A stretch of DNA of 7,116 nt from the NCBI GenBank assembly GCA_947458795.1, contig CANHCD010000102.1, forward strand, positions 1 through 7,116, written 5' to 3'. Position numbers and translations under genes: made by a program. The notes beneath the pieces are model-generated. The model had not been told where the DNA came from. It worked only from the letters and a program-made list of their open reading frames with translations, and ran no database searches. The DNA is from Cyclobacteriaceae bacterium (lineage in GTDB: Bacteria > Bacteroidota > Bacteroidia > Cytophagales > Cyclobacteriaceae). The stretch's first letter is position 1. Each line of letters begins with the position of its first letter. Shown here piece after piece: positions 6,604 to 7,116 of this stretch.

Positions 6604-7116
6604 ATGAACTCGAAAGAAATCAACTACGAACTGGAAAAAAACATGGAGGTCATCTCGCAATTGGATGATTTCGTTGGCCATGCCGTAGACACCGTCCTTG
6701 TGGATCCGGAAGACTGCTGGCAGCCGTCTGACTTTTTGCCCGACTTTGCCAATCCAGATGCTATGGAAGATGTCAAGCTTCTCCAGCAACGAGCTTCAGG
6801 GATTCCTGATACGGTATTAACTTCTTTGATAGGCAATCTGGTCACAGAGGAAGCCTTACCTTCTTATCAAACCTATTTCAACCTTTTGGATGGAATCAAT
6901 GTAGAGCGAAGCTTGCTCTCCCCATCCGGATGGGTACGTTGGTCCAAGGCTTGGACTGCTGAAGAAAATCGCCATGGTGACCTACTGAACAAGTACTTGT
7001 ACCTTACTGGCCGTGTAGATATGCGTGCAGTGGAGCAGACTATTCACCGCTTGATCACCAACGGCTTTGATCCTAAATCGGATTCCGACCCCTACCAGGC
7101 CATGATTTACACCTCC
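6604..7116 (+). CDS. Soluble acyl-[acyl-carrier-protein] desaturase (partial, C-terminus off the window)
   Basis: An ATG at 6604 opens 171 codons that run uninterrupted to the right edge. The protein begins MNSKEINYELEKNMEV. It matches the plant-type soluble acyl-ACP desaturase family (FA_desaturase_2): GNLVTEEALPSYQTYFN (77-93) carries the first iron-ligand glutamate (likely Glu82). WTAEENRHGDLLNKYLYLTGRVDM (117-140) carries the ExxH pair (Glu121, His124) of the di-iron site. A DPYQAMIYTS segment lies at the cut end. The second Glu...ExxH half is outside the window. Family members use O2 and ferredoxin-type electrons to put a double bond in ACP-bound fatty acids in the cytoplasm, which raises membrane fluidity. 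The position of the double bond cannot be told here. About 370 residues are normally expected. There is no recognisable Shine-Dalgarno, as in the other genes of this window. The gene is divergent from the dipeptidase and has no visible operon partner. Confidence 0.95.
   Translation, partial: MNSKEINYELEKNMEVISQLDDFVGHAVDTVLVDPEDCWQPSDFLPDFANPDAMEDVKLLQQRASGIPDTVLTSLIGNLVTEEALPSYQTYFNLLDGINVERSLLSPSGWVRWSKAWTAEENRHGDLLNKYLYLTGRVDMRAVEQTIHRLITNGFDPKSDSDPYQAMIYTS

Noticed and set aside
6574..6845. Two minus-strand open frames of 71 and 73 codons
   Set aside because: They are antisense to the start of the acyl-ACP desaturase, whose EENRH motif region proves the plus-strand frame.

Overview
The window looks like chromosomal DNA of a Bacteroidota bacterium. 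A Cyclobacteriaceae/Algoriphagus-like organism is my best guess, inferred from general protein character, the near absence of usable Shine-Dalgarno sequences, and the moderate GC content. No marker in the window proves the genus.

Layout from left to right. (1) 1-461, minus strand: 3'-truncated gene for a pyridoxamine-5'-phosphate-oxidase-like flavin-binding protein. (2) 462-645: divergent intergenic region carrying two tandem copies of a long palindrome. (3) 646-1788, plus strand: complete orphan AAA ATPase with a DUF4143 C-terminus. (4) 1783-1828: convergent bidirectional terminator that overlaps the ATPase stop codon. (5) 1838-4462, minus strand: full-length clpB disaggregase. (6) 4463-4905: non-coding stretch with two ~80-nt repeat copies in tandem, period 95 nt. 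(7) 4906-6156, minus strand: M19-family dipeptidase lipoprotein. Its open frame extends to 6291, but the signal peptide argues for a start at 6156 or 6162. (8) 6157-6603: divergent intergenic region with a weak stem and a small palindrome. (9) 6604-7116, plus strand: 3'-truncated soluble acyl-ACP desaturase.

The genes do not form one operon or pathway. They are separate transcription units: cofactor or flavin chemistry, an accessory-type ATPase, protein quality control (ClpB), envelope peptide turnover (dipeptidase), and membrane lipid unsaturation (desaturase). Nothing here is a convincing new multi-gene system. The parts most worth a second look are the paired palindromes in front of the AT-richer ATPase gene and the 95-nt-period repeat between clpB and the dipeptidase. 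No tRNA, rRNA, CRISPR array, transposase or recognisable riboswitch was seen.
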